From Bartonella apihabitans (GTDB lineage: Bacteria; Pseudomonadota; Alphaproteobacteria; Rhizobiales; Rhizobiaceae), in the NCBI RefSeq assembly GCF_030758755.1, contig NZ_CP132387.1, positions 2,285,001 through 2,349,000 of the forward strand: DNA of 64,000 nt, read 5' to 3'. The notes beneath the pieces were generated by a model that worked only from the letters and a program-made list of their open reading frames with translations, was not told where the DNA came from and made no database searches. The first letter of the stretch is position 1; each line of letters opens with the position of its first letter. A program made the position numbers and the translations under genes. Below, piece by piece: positions 9,899 through 18,181 of this stretch.

Positions 9899-10123
9899 TT
9901 AGCCTTTTGGTGGAAAAGGATCATTACCGTAAGTATTCCGCTGACGGATTTTCCCATTTTCACCATGAATAAAAACCTCACTCCTTTGACTCTTTGCTAT
10001 ATCACGCGCAGCTTCGAAAGCTTCCTGCTGCGTGCGATGATGTGAAGTATCTCTGGAGTTCTTTTCACCAAGCACAGCCCAACCATCATTTCTTTTAACT
10101 ACGTGTTGATTTTTACCTGCCAT
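9899..10123 (-). CDS. DUF2188 domain-containing protein
   Basis: A small intact protein of 74 residues starts at ATG 10123 (MAGKNQHVVKRNDGWAVLGE) and ends YGNDPFPPKG. It contains TQQEAFEAARDIAKSQ and VFIHGENGKIR, which define the DUF2188 family of basic cytosolic proteins of unknown function. The frame could extend upstream to 10177, but the internal ATG matches the usual family start. It lies between the maturase/HNH remnant and domain V, so it is inside the intron. It has its own good sigma70-like promoter. Unlike the surrounding intron protein it shows no decay, which suggests it is either useful or a recent passenger. Confidence 0.85.
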   Translation of the reverse strand: MAGKNQHVVKRNDGWAVLGEKNSRDTSHHRTQQEAFEAARDIAKSQRSEVFIHGENGKIRQRNTYGNDPFPPKG

Positions 10124-10158
10124 GGGGGACCTATTAACAATTTTAGTGGTGTTGCATA

Positions 10159-10188
10159 ATATTACCATGGCATTCATTTCAATGTCAA
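10159..10188 (-). promoter_or_regulatory. Sigma70-like promoter for the DUF2188 gene
   Basis: On the minus strand TTGACA (10188-10183) is followed after 18 bases by TAATAT (10164-10159), near the consensus for both elements. It lies about 35 bases upstream of the DUF2188 ATG, inside the intron remnant. Confidence 0.7.
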
Positions 10189-10230
10189 CATATTGATCTT
10201 TATTTTATGTAAAAACACCACATGTAGTAC

Positions 10231-10970
10231 CTAATCCACTTCATGGTTTTGGATCAACCGAGGGCCGTTAGGATGCAGCATCACTAAATTATCGATTTCA
10301 TCACCATCTCCATCTACTCATCTGATAATGTGATGGACATCGCAATCATCATTATCTCTGAAGACCTGGTGGCAGATCGAACATCGATGGCTCTGTCGCT
10401 ACCAAATTAAACTTAGCTTTCCTCGCTGCATTTTACCTTCTGTCCAACGCTTAACCTGCCGCTGTTCGAAGTACAACTCGTCAACCGGATATAGATTAGC
10501 CTCAGACCTGATTTTAATGTGACGTTTTATAGGAATATCTTTGCAGGATACCAACTTTTGCAGGCCGTTTTCCGCATCGACACTCTGGAATACCCAGTTC
10601 TTAGCACCTATTGAGTGAAAATACTTCTGCTTCACCCAGTATTTGTTGCGATTACCGTGCCATCGGCACGACTAGCGCCAGAGCACAACTTACAGACGCG
10701 ATAGTCGATATAGCCAAACGTCTCTTTGGCAACAATATGACGATGATAATTTGCCCAACCCCGTAGTACCGGATTAAGTTGTCTTATCAGGTCACCCTGT
10801 TTTGACGCCCCATTACGTTTCACTATCAGCCGGACTTTCTGGAGGTGATTACGCTATCCCTTAACAGCAGGCTTTATCAGTATTTTGCCGCAGTACTTGC
10901 ACAAATTCTGCCCCAGAAAATCTAACCTTCCGAAATATGCGTTATCACCGGTTTTCCGGCCAAAGTGCGC
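10231..10970 (-). pseudogene. ltrA-like: Group II intron reverse transcriptase/maturase with HNH domain, C-terminal remnant
   Basis: Pieces of the C-terminal half of an intron-encoded protein are readable: VITHISEG, then after a frameshift DFLGQNLCKYCGK, an in-frame TAG, and QGDLIRQLNPVLRGWANYHR with FGYIDYRV (thumb/maturase X region). After a further break come KYFHSIGAKNWVFQS and PIKRHIKIRSEANLY. After another in-frame stop comes an HNH endonuclease domain with CSICHQVF, CDVHHII and NLVMLHPNG, ending at 10231. At least two frameshifts and three internal stops make it non-functional. The N-terminal polymerase domain with the YADD motif is absent. It belongs to the bacterial group II maturase family with a C-terminal HNH. 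Confidence 0.88.
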
Positions 10971-11183
10971 CAAAACTGAAAAAATCCGCAACAGATAGAT
11001 TTTTTACAATTTAAAAAACCTGTTATCTTCCCGTTCCCGCCAAATAATTTTATTGATTTTCACATGAGATATATCAATAATCGACCAATTTCCAACGTGA
11101 ATATCTGTCTTTCATTTATCAATCAATCCGATTTTGTCGGGGAAGTTTTTCGAGGGGAAGAAGAATGAACGGGGAGAAGACCT

Positions 11184-12479
11184 ATGACGGAATTACGCGC
11201 CACACCTAAAGTCCGCAGAAGACAAAATACGACGCTTCTAATGCTGGTTCTGATCGGAACCATCAACTATATCGACCGTTCGACGCTTTCAATAGGTAAC
11301 ACATTGATCCGTCAGGACCTTGGCTTATCCCTGACCCAAATGGGATGGCTGCTTTCCGCGTTTTTATGGGCTTATGCGATTTCACAATTACCTTGTGGAC
11401 TTCTCGTCGACAGATTCGGAGCGCGCCGCGTATTAGGAATAGGCCTGTTTGTCTGGTCACTTGCCCAGGCATTGTGTGGTATGGTTTTCAACTTCTTCCA
11501 ATTCATCATTGCCAGAGTATGTCTGGGCATGGGTGAATCGCCAATGTTTGTTTCAAATGCACGCGCTGTACGTGACTGGTTTCCTCTCAGCCAGCGGGGA
11601 AAACCGACAGGTATCTATAATTGTGTTTCAACATTGGGACCGACTGTGGCACCGCCTCTATTAACTGCATTGATGTTGAACTTCGGCTGGCGTTGGATGT
11701 TCATCATCATGGGCATTGTCGGTATTGTTGTTTCAATAATCTGGTTCATCATTTATCGGGATCCTCACCACACGGATCTCATAGAAGAAGAAAGAAACTA
11801 CCTTGTAGCGGGCGAAGAAAATGAACCTGAAAGCACCACCGATTTTGCCGAATGGATAGGTCTATTCCGCTTTCGTGTAACATGGGGGCTGATGTTGGGG
11901 TATTTCGGCACCATCTACCTCATGTGGTTATTTATGACATGGCTTCCGAGTTATCTCGAAATGGAACGCGGCATGAGCTTGCAAAAAACCGGTTGGGTCG
12001 CGGCCATTCCCTATGCTTTCGGCATAATCGGCAGCATTGGAACAGGTTATATTGTTGATTGGGCTTCCTCGAAAGGCATAACTCCCGTTGAAGCACGCCG
12101 GTATATTGTATCATTCAGTCTTGTCATAATGTCGGTTTTCACCTTTTTATGTGCATTAACAGCGAGCAATGTTTTAGCCGTTATTTTTATTTGCATTGTT
12201 ATGTTCGGAGTGGGTTCGGCAACGGCAATGGCCTGGGCTATGGTCTCTGTTTTGGCAGCCCGAAGCGTCACCGGTTCGCTAGGCGGCATAATGAGTGCCT
12301 TCGGTTATGTGGGGGGTGCACTGGCACCTACTGTGACCGGTTATATTGCACAATTTACAGGAAGTTTTATTCCGGCGCTTTTGGTTGGTTCATGCATAGG
12401 TATTGTGTCAGCCATGATCTACCTTTTTTTCCTGCCAAAAACCGCTTTGACGGAGGACGATATCGGGCGCAAACACTGA
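11184..12479 (+). CDS. MFS transporter, anion:cation symporter (ACS)-like
   Basis: This 431-residue inner-membrane protein has about 12 hydrophobic segments. The MFS signature DRFGARRVLG follows TM2, and NYIDRSTLS lies in TM1, a hallmark of ACS-family transporters for organic and sugar acids (glucarate, galactonate, hexuronate, phthalate). A second copy of the loop motif, VDWASSKGITPVEARR, marks the C-terminal half. It lies about 200 bases upstream of an HpcH/HpaI-type aldolase on the same strand. Import of a sugar acid that feeds this aldolase is plausible, but the substrate cannot be read from sequence. Confidence 0.88.
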   Translation: MTELRATPKVRRRQNTTLLMLVLIGTINYIDRSTLSIGNTLIRQDLGLSLTQMGWLLSAFLWAYAISQLPCGLLVDRFGARRVLGIGLFVWSLAQALCGMVFNFFQFIIARVCLGMGESPMFVSNARAVRDWFPLSQRGKPTGIYNCVSTLGPTVAPPLLTALMLNFGWRWMFIIMGIVGIVVSIIWFIIYRDPHHTDLIEEERNYLVAGEENEPESTTDFAEWIGLFRFRVTWGLMLGYFGTIYLMWLFMTWLPSYLEMERGMSLQKTGWVAAIPYAFGIIGSIGTGYIVDWASSKGITPVEARRYIVSFSLVIMSVFTFLCALTASNVLAVIFICIVMFGVGSATAMAWAMVSVLAARSVTGSLGGIMSAFGYVGGALAPTVTGYIAQFTGSFIPALLVGSCIGIVSAMIYLFFLPKTALTEDDIGRKH

Positions 12480-12685
12480 CCGGTTGATCGAATAATGCCA
12501 ATTTGTCTTTATTCGGTCCGGAATTATTTGTTTTCAAACGATTTCGCTTATTTGAAATCGAATCTCGTACAGAAATATTATTTTTCAGGGAATTAACCGG
12601 GATATTCTATTTATGAAACAATTTTACTGGTATATCACTGTAGTATCAAAAGAAGCGATAGCTGATTCATGGGGAGGACAATAAG

Positions 12686-13450
12686 ATGACAAAAAGTATT
12701 AAAACGATTGTTAAAGAAAAAGGCCATGTTTTTTCGGCGTGGAGTAATTTTACCGATCCTGTTGCAATATCCACATTGGCCGAAACGGATTTTGATGCCA
12801 TTGTTTTTGATATGCAGCATGGCGCACATGATGAAACAAGCATCATTACAGCTATTGCTTACGCAAAATCCCGGGATAAAACGACAATTGTGCGCATTCC
12901 CGTCAATCGTTTCGATACGGCAAGCCGTGCCTTGGACTTCGGCGCCGATGCAATTATTGCACCAATGATAAACTCAGCCGAACAAGCGCGTAAATTGATC
13001 GAATTTGTAAAATATCCACCTCTTGGTCAACGTTCGTTCGGAGTGTTACTACCAAATACCAGTTTTGGTGCTGTTGGCAGTAGCAATTATCTCAGCGGCT
13101 GTAATCAACATGTCACAATTTTCGCCATGATCGAAACGCGTGAGGCTTTCGCAAATCTCGACGAAATCATGGCCGTTCAGGGATTGGATGGCGTTTTCGT
13201 TGGTCCTTTTGATTTTTCGGTCGGCTGGAGTGGAGGAAAAGCAGCTAATCCGTCAAGTCCTGAAATAATAGAGCCATTGACAACGATTGCCCGCAAAGCC
13301 CGTGATGCGCATTTGATTGCCGGCGTTTATTGCCCGAACAGCACATTTGCCAAACGTTATCAGTCACTCGGTTACCAGTTCATGACATTGAGCAATGACA
13401 AAGCAATGATTGACGAAGCCGCCCGAACCATTCTTAGTCAAATGGCTTGA
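12686..13450 (+). CDS. HpcH/HpaI aldolase family protein
   Basis: This is a class II, divalent-metal-dependent aldolase of 254 residues that cleaves 2-keto-3-deoxy acids or 4-hydroxy-2-oxo acids to pyruvate plus an aldehyde. Family active-site residues are in place: H45 (FDMQHGAHD), R70 (IVRIP), E150 (AMIETREA) and D176 (VGPFDFSVGW), matching the numbering known for HpaI almost one to one. A GGGGAGG-type ribosome site precedes the ATG. The MFS transporter upstream suggests a sugar-acid catabolic pair. Its last 13 bases overlap the convergent transporter gene. Candidate substrates include 2-keto-3-deoxy-rhamnonate and 2-keto-3-deoxy-glucarate; I cannot choose. Confidence 0.88.
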   Translation: MTKSIKTIVKEKGHVFSAWSNFTDPVAISTLAETDFDAIVFDMQHGAHDETSIITAIAYAKSRDKTTIVRIPVNRFDTASRALDFGADAIIAPMINSAEQARKLIEFVKYPPLGQRSFGVLLPNTSFGAVGSSNYLSGCNQHVTIFAMIETREAFANLDEIMAVQGLDGVFVGPFDFSVGWSGGKAANPSSPEIIEPLTTIARKARDAHLIAGVYCPNSTFAKRYQSLGYQFMTLSNDKAMIDEAARTILSQMA

Positions 13451-14088
13451 TCGCTATTTTCGTGAACTTTTCCATGATAGATGTCCGGCATGAAAATTGC
13501 CAGAATAGCACCGTATGGCAAAAGCATAAACACGCCCATAAACAGTTTCACGCAAAAATCGCCGCATGACAATGAAAGCCAGACAGGCACCTCGAGCCCC
13601 ATCAGATTTGTCATAGTCGGGATCGAGCTATCGCTGTAACCGGTCAATTTGTCGATAAACGAAAAATGGCTGGAAAAGGCGACAGCGAAGAACCACACGG
13701 TATCAAGTGCCGAGCCGGTAATTGCAGCCGCAAGCGGTGCAATCCACCAGGTTTTGCGCCGCAATGGATTGAACACCAGAATATCCAGCAATTGTGCAAA
13801 AAGAAAAGCCGTTCCCGAGGCAATTGCCAATCGGGGGCTTGCAAGAATCCATGAAACAGCAAGACCGGCAATAAAACCTGCATAAACAATACGTCTCGCA
13901 GCATGGGGGCCGTAACGACGATTCGTCAGATCGTTGATGAGAAAAGCAAATGGATAGGTAAATGCACCATAGGTTAGAAGATGTTCTAATCCGAACCAGT
14001 GAAACGGATATTGCACCAGAACGTTGGATGCCGTCACCGCGAGGCACATTGCAAAAACTGCAAAAATAAGATGCTGGGTCTGTTTCAT
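13438..14088 (-). CDS. yhhQ: VUT family queuosine precursor transporter (YhhQ-like)
   Basis: This 216-residue inner-membrane protein has about six hydrophobic segments and belongs to the vitamin-uptake (VUT) family. YhhQ imports preQ0/preQ1 for queuosine tRNA modification. Typical features are FAFLINDLTNRRYGPHAARR after TM2, the GTAFLFAQLLDILVF helix and the conserved TGSALDTVWFF motif. It follows rpmB on the same strand behind a terminator. I found no preQ1 riboswitch in its short leader. The stop region overlaps the aldolase gene by 13 bases. Confidence 0.85.
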   Translation of the reverse strand: MKQTQHLIFAVFAMCLAVTASNVLVQYPFHWFGLEHLLTYGAFTYPFAFLINDLTNRRYGPHAARRIVYAGFIAGLAVSWILASPRLAIASGTAFLFAQLLDILVFNPLRRKTWWIAPLAAAITGSALDTVWFFAVAFSSHFSFIDKLTGYSDSSIPTMTNLMGLEVPVWLSLSCGDFCVKLFMGVFMLLPYGAILAIFMPDIYHGKVHENSDQAI

Positions 14089-14112
14089 TTTTTTACCCTG
14101 GGTGATGGAACC

Positions 14113-14135
14113 AGAAAAAAGGCCGAAAATCGGCC
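14113..14135 (-). terminator. Terminator after rpmB
   Basis: GGCCGA / TCGGCC inverted repeat (14121-14126 and 14130-14135), followed by six T residues on the minus strand, between rpmB and the VUT transporter gene. Confidence 0.8.
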
Positions 14136-14163
14136 CTCAAGACGAATCGTTTATTGAAAAAAA

Positions 14164-14457
14164 TCAGGCTGCTGTTTCAGCGAGCTTCTTTTCAATCTGA
14201 CGCTTCAACAAACGAGCCCGTTGCGACAATTCCTTGTCACCGGACTTCAAAAGAAAAGCATCAAGACCACCGCGATGTTCAACCGAACGCAAAGCATTTG
14301 CCGAAATGCGTAAACGATAGCTTTGTTCGAGAGCATCCGAGATCAATGTAACATTGCAGAGATTTGGCAAAAAACGGCGACGCGATTTGTTATTTGCGTG
14401 GCTGACATTATTGCCATATTGGACTGTTTTTCCAGTCAATTCGCAGGCGCGGGACAT
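14164..14457 (-). CDS. rpmB: 50S ribosomal protein L28
   Basis: L28 is a 50S subunit protein. The 97-residue product starts at ATG 14457 with [20 protein letters not shown], the canonical N-terminus. An in-frame GTG three codons upstream is less likely, as an AAAGGTG ribosome site is well placed for the [16 protein letters not shown] and [20 protein letters not shown] are diagnostic. The Lys/Arg-rich C-terminal helix matches alphaproteobacterial L28, which is longer than the E. coli form. It is a single-gene unit ended by a terminator. Confidence 0.96.
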   Translation of the reverse strand: MSRACELTGKTVQYGNNVSHANNKSRRRFLPNLCNVTLISDALEQSYRLRISANALRSVEHRGGLDAFLLKSGDKELSQRARLLKRQIEKKLAETAA

Positions 14458-14663
14458 AGGTTTCACCTTTAAATTCTAATAGAAGCAACCGACAAGCATG
14501 TTAAATTTCCAATGAACACGCGCATAGATTGGCTTCCCAAAAATTGGTAAGTTGCGTTTCTATAGGGGGCTTGGATGAAAAGGTCAAGGGTTTTCATGTG
14601 ATAGACGAAAGTTAAAACGTAAGAAATCTGTTTTTTTAATCGGGATATGCTAAAAGCAATACC

Positions 14664-15437
14664 ATGATGAGTGATATAAAAACCGATACTCCCCGTTCCC
14701 GTGGCCGTTCCCCTATATTTCTGGGCATTTTCGGCTTCCTGTGTCTATTCTTTTTTTGTGCCTTTTCAGCATTGGGCGTCTGGCAGGTCGAGAGACTCGG
14801 CTGGAAAGAAAATCTGATTAAAAATGCCAATGAACGCATCCACCTTGCGCCAATTGCGGCACCGACAAAAAGTGAATGGGGAAAGGTAACATATGATAAT
14901 GACGAATATCGCCCTGTTACACTCACCGGCCATTTTTTGAACGACAAAGAAGTTCTGATAACCGCTGTTGCCGATGAAACAACCGGTTATTGGGTGCTGA
15001 CACCCATGGAAACAGAAGACGGAGCAATCACTTTCATCAATCGGGGTTTTATACCCATGGATAAACACGATCAACAATCGCGTAAAGCCGGCATAATTGA
15101 CGGGGAGACGACTGTAACAGGTCTTTTGCGCATGAGTGAAGGTGGCGGTTTTTTCCCGCGCAAGAATAATCCGGATAGTAATTTGTGGTATACGAGGCAA
15201 TTGCCCGCTATGGCAAAAAAAGTCGGACTTGATGACGTTGCCCCATATTTCATAGATGCCGACAGAACACCCAATAAAGGCGGTTTACCAATTGGTGGTT
15301 TAACTGTTGTCAGCTTTCCGAATAATCACTTGAGCTATGCTATTACTTGGTTTACTTTGGCCGCCGGTGTATTTGCAGCATCAATATTTTTAATTATTTC
15401 TGAAAAGCGGCGGCGGCGCGGTATCGTTTATGAATAA
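14664..15437 (+). CDS. SURF1 family cytochrome oxidase assembly protein
   Basis: SURF1 proteins help insert heme into haem-copper oxidases. The 257-residue product has one N-terminal transmembrane helix (about residues 17-37, FLGIFGFLCLFFFCAFSALG) followed by GVWQVERLGWK. A periplasmic domain with FINRGFIP follows, and then a second helix near the C-terminus (about 225-247) preceded by NNHLSYAITWFTLA; all are family hallmarks. It could start at either of two adjacent ATG codons. Its last 8 bases overlap the next gene. No oxidase structural genes are in the window; SURF1 genes more often close a cox or cyo operon. Confidence 0.9.
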   Translation: MMSDIKTDTPRSRGRSPIFLGIFGFLCLFFFCAFSALGVWQVERLGWKENLIKNANERIHLAPIAAPTKSEWGKVTYDNDEYRPVTLTGHFLNDKEVLITAVADETTGYWVLTPMETEDGAITFINRGFIPMDKHDQQSRKAGIIDGETTVTGLLRMSEGGGFFPRKNNPDSNLWYTRQLPAMAKKVGLDDVAPYFIDADRTPNKGGLPIGGLTVVSFPNNHLSYAITWFTLAAGVFAASIFLIISEKRRRRGIVYE

Positions 15438-16317
15438 AGCAACAGGTATCGGTTTTCTGGCAATCCTCATGTGGTCGCTTCTTGCGACCTTGACCGCTTT
15501 TTCCGGAAAGGTTCCGTCTCTCCTGTTGACATCCATGACATTTCTCATCGGCACAATACCGGGGGTGATGATCTGGATCAAACATCCTCAAACATTGAAA
15601 GATTTAAAACAACCACTCGTCGTCTGGGTGGTGGGCATTGGCGGCCTGTTCGGTTACCACTTCCTTTATTTCACCGCGTTAAGAAATGCGCCGCCTGTTG
15701 ATGCAGCATTGATCAATTATTTATGGCCTTTGTTGATTGTGCTCGGTTCTGCACTTATGCCGGGTGAAAAATTGCGCTGGTTCCATGTTCTCGGTGCATT
15801 ATTGGGCTTTTCCGGCATGGTTCTGGTCATCGCCGGAAAAGGCGGATTTGTTATTGATGAAAAAAACATCTATGGCTATCTCGTTGCATTGGGAAGTGCT
15901 TTTGCATGGGCGGCCTATTCACTTCTTTCCCGTCGATTGTCAAAAGTTCCTACAACGGTTGTGGCAGCCTTTTGCCTCGTAACATCTATTTTGGCATTTC
16001 TTTGCCACTTCATTTTTTCAGAACCCTTTATTTTACCGGAGACCGTCGGACAATGGCTGTCCGTTCTGTTATTAGGTCTCTTTCCTGTCGGACTGGCTTT
16101 TTACTGTTGGGATTTTGGTGTCAAAAGGGGCAATATCCAGCTTTTAGGCGTTGCAAGTTATAGCGCACCTTTGCTTTCCACGCTTATCATGGTGGCAACG
16201 GGGCTTGCAGAGCCGTCATGGCGTTTGTTGGCGGCATGTCTACTCATTACCGGCGGTGCTGTCCTTGCTTCAAAAAATCTGATTTTCAAACCGAAACTGC
16301 AACCGGTTTCCGAATAG
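15430..16317 (+). CDS. EamA/DMT family transporter (aromatic amino acid exporter-like)
   Basis: This 295-residue inner-membrane protein has ten predicted helices in two EamA repeats. Motifs such as HFLYFTALRNAPPVDAALIN in the first repeat and FYCWDFGVKRGNIQLLG in the second resemble YddG-type exporters of aromatic amino acids. The ATG overlaps the SURF1 stop by 8 bases, so the two are probably co-expressed, although no functional link is evident. The substrate is unknown. Confidence 0.85.
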   Translation: MNKATGIGFLAILMWSLLATLTAFSGKVPSLLLTSMTFLIGTIPGVMIWIKHPQTLKDLKQPLVVWVVGIGGLFGYHFLYFTALRNAPPVDAALINYLWPLLIVLGSALMPGEKLRWFHVLGALLGFSGMVLVIAGKGGFVIDEKNIYGYLVALGSAFAWAAYSLLSRRLSKVPTTVVAAFCLVTSILAFLCHFIFSEPFILPETVGQWLSVLLLGLFPVGLAFYCWDFGVKRGNIQLLGVASYSAPLLSTLIMVATGLAEPSWRLLAACLLITGGAVLASKNLIFKPKLQPVSE

Positions 16318-16862
16318 AAGAAAACGATCTTCATCTATCATCGTCATTCCTCTTTTGAGGAGATCATTTCACTATTGTCGAAATCAATTTTTATATTGCT
16401 CGAATAAAATCCTGCATGCGATCAAAATCTACCACCCTGTAAAGATCGTTGAAAACAATTTCCATTAGAGCAATATAATCGAAAAAATCGTTTCGTAATA
16501 ATGCCTTACAGATTTACATACACAAAATTATAAACAGCATTTTTAACGCCGTAAAACCGATTTTGGCTTTGATTATTTAATATTAAAATTTATAAATATA
16601 TTTCTTGAAGAAACTGTCTTCGCCCCTTTTCTTTTTTTGATCTTTTATCATATTGATATTTTTGAATTGAAACACGGCCACTTCGCGAAATTACCGGAAC
16701 GAAGCTGATAAACGGGTGCTGACAACTTTTTTGTACTCAACTGTTTTCTGGCAATCGTTTTCGGGTATTCGAATTCAGTGAGGCGAATTCGATCAAGCGG
16801 ATGCGGTGGTGCGAACACCAACAAGCAGATAAAACGGGTAAAAGCAAACGGAAGGAACAAAC
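16318..16862. other. Intergenic, AT-rich, nothing recognised
   Basis: These 545 AT-rich bases between two unrelated exporter genes contain no credible gene, repeat or RNA that I can identify. The promoter of the second exporter presumably lies at its right end. Confidence 0.4.
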
Positions 16863-17747
16863 ATGTTTTATGGAGTTTTCCTTTCCTTTGCATCTTATGC
16901 CGCCTATGCGATCAGTGATGCTTGCGTCAAATTTATCGATGGTGCACTGCCCCCTTATGAAACGGCTTTTTTCGGAGCTTTAATCAGCATTATTGTCATT
17001 CCGTTTTTGAAAAACCGTGACAATAAATGGATAGACATTATCCGCTCGCAGAACTGGCCAATGTGGTTTTTGCGCACAATATCGGGTGCATTTGGCGTTA
17101 TTGGCAGTGTTACGGCCTTTACACATTTATCAATGGCAGAGGCATTTACACTCATATTTTTACAGCCTTTGTTTGTCAGTATACTTTCTATGATATTTTT
17201 GAAAGAAGCCATCGGGTGGCGGCGTTGGTCTGCCATCATTATCGGCTTTATCGGTGTGCTCGTCGTTTTGCGACCGGGTTTTCGCGAGCTCAATATCGGG
17301 CATCTGGGAGCTGTTTTTGCCGGTTTGAGCGGTGCTATTTCCATTATTATTGTCCGCCATATGGGAGGACGTGAAAAACGCATCACTCTTTATTCCAGCG
17401 GAATTATCGGTTCGATTGTTATCTGCGGTTTATTGAGTTTACCAAGTTATATTGAACCACATGGCTTTGAATGGCTTTATCTTGCCGGTTATGGATTATT
17501 TGCGGCCCTTGGTGCGCTTTTCCTCATGGCTGCGGCTCGCCGCGTTCCCGCCATTGCAATTGCTACTCCGCAATATAGCCAGATGATTTGGGCTATCTTG
17601 TTCGGCTATTTCATTTTCAACGATCATCTCGATCTTCCCATGATCATTGGCATTATCCTCATCATGGCTTCAAGTCTGTTAACTTTCATGCGTGAAAAAC
17701 ATCACAGCACTCAAACCACGCCGCAAAAAGCCACGCCACAAAAATAA
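16863..17747 (+). CDS. EamA/DMT family transporter
   Basis: This is a second drug/metabolite-type exporter, 294 residues with ten predicted helices and two EamA domains. The first repeat contains FGVIGSVTAFTHLSMAEAFT and FLKEAIGWRRWSAIIIGFIG. The second contains ALFLMAAARRVPAIAIATP and FGYFIFNDHLDLP. It is of the RhaT/YedA-like subgroup and is not a recent duplicate of the exporter at 15430. The His/Gln/Thr-rich tail contains a short repeat (TTPQKATPQK). It is separated from its neighbours by long AT-rich gaps and probably transcribed alone; the substrate is unknown. Confidence 0.84.
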   Translation: MFYGVFLSFASYAAYAISDACVKFIDGALPPYETAFFGALISIIVIPFLKNRDNKWIDIIRSQNWPMWFLRTISGAFGVIGSVTAFTHLSMAEAFTLIFLQPLFVSILSMIFLKEAIGWRRWSAIIIGFIGVLVVLRPGFRELNIGHLGAVFAGLSGAISIIIVRHMGGREKRITLYSSGIIGSIVICGLLSLPSYIEPHGFEWLYLAGYGLFAALGALFLMAAARRVPAIAIATPQYSQMIWAILFGYFIFNDHLDLPMIIGIILIMASSLLTFMREKHHSTQTTPQKATPQK

Positions 17748-17904
17748 TAAAATTCTTACCTCATCTGTTTTAAGAATTCTTCGTTTGAAAAGAACGGCTG
17801 AAATTGAAAATGCCGAAATGCTAGTTTTAATAGAAAAAATCTATAAAACACCACTTCCGTAACCATTCAGGACAAAACTAAAAACACCTGGCTCACGGGA
17901 GCGG

Positions 17905-17972
17905 GCAGCAGACGTTACAAAAGGTGGAAATAAAAAACGCCTGCTGCGGGAAGAAGCAGCAGACGTTACAAA
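17905..17972. repeat. Two copies of a 17-base direct repeat
   Basis: GCAGCAGACGTTACAAA occurs at 17905-17921 and 17956-17972 (51-base period). Each copy can pair with the single CGCCTGCTGC at 17938-17947, giving two mutually exclusive hairpins. Confidence 0.8.
17931..17966 (-). terminator. Terminator downstream of the DUF1127 gene
   Basis: Minus strand: CGTCTGCTGC (17965-17956), 8-nt loop, GCAGCAGGCG (17947-17938), then TTTTTTATTT. A second hairpin without a T run (GGAAAGCCT / AGGCTTTCC, 17974-18003) lies between it and the gene. Confidence 0.75.
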
Positions 17973-18037
17973 GGGAAAGCCTCAAGGGAAGGAAAGGCTT
18001 TCCACACAGAGCCCGAGGGGGAAGGCCCTGTGAGCTT

Positions 18038-18181
18038 TTAGCGTGCTGTACGGCGAGCAATCGCCGCAATCTCTGAACGGGTAATGCCAAGATCGTTCAG
18101 CTCATGAGCAGAAAGACGGCTCAATTCATTATAAGTTGTACGATAACGGCGCCATTTATTAAAACTACGAAGAAGATTCAT
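18038..18181 (-). CDS. DUF1127 domain-containing small protein
   Basis: A 47-residue, arginine-rich protein starts MNLLRSFNKWRRYRTTYNEL and contains LSAHELNDLGITRSEIAAIA, the core DUF1127 (YjiS-like) motif. Members in alphaproteobacteria are small cytosolic proteins linked to RNA turnover and to phosphate and carbon metabolism. An AGGTGAG ribosome site precedes the ATG by 5 bases. The gene stands alone in a 1.25-kb gap with its own terminator. The family call is strong; a precise role is not established. Confidence 0.9.
   Translation of the reverse strand: MNLLRSFNKWRRYRTTYNELSRLSAHELNDLGITRSEIAAIARRTAR

Larger units (their letters stand above)
9772..10970 (-). mobile_element. 5'-truncated, decayed group II intron with a passenger gene
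   Basis: Read on the minus strand, the element keeps the C-terminal third of a reverse transcriptase/maturase with an HNH domain (10970 to 10231). Then comes an intact DUF2188 gene, a 34-nt domain V, a domain VI-like hairpin and a 3' end near ACCGAC at 9772. The 5' RNA domains I-III and most of the reverse transcriptase are missing, so it cannot be mobile unaided. Size and order fit an ORF in domain IV. The exact 5' edge (about 10970) is where homology fades and is approximate. Confidence 0.8.

Noticed and set aside
14089..14160. preQ1 riboswitch before the VUT transporter gene
   Set aside because: The gap is only about 70 bases and is filled by the rpmB terminator; no preQ1 pseudoknot pattern seen.
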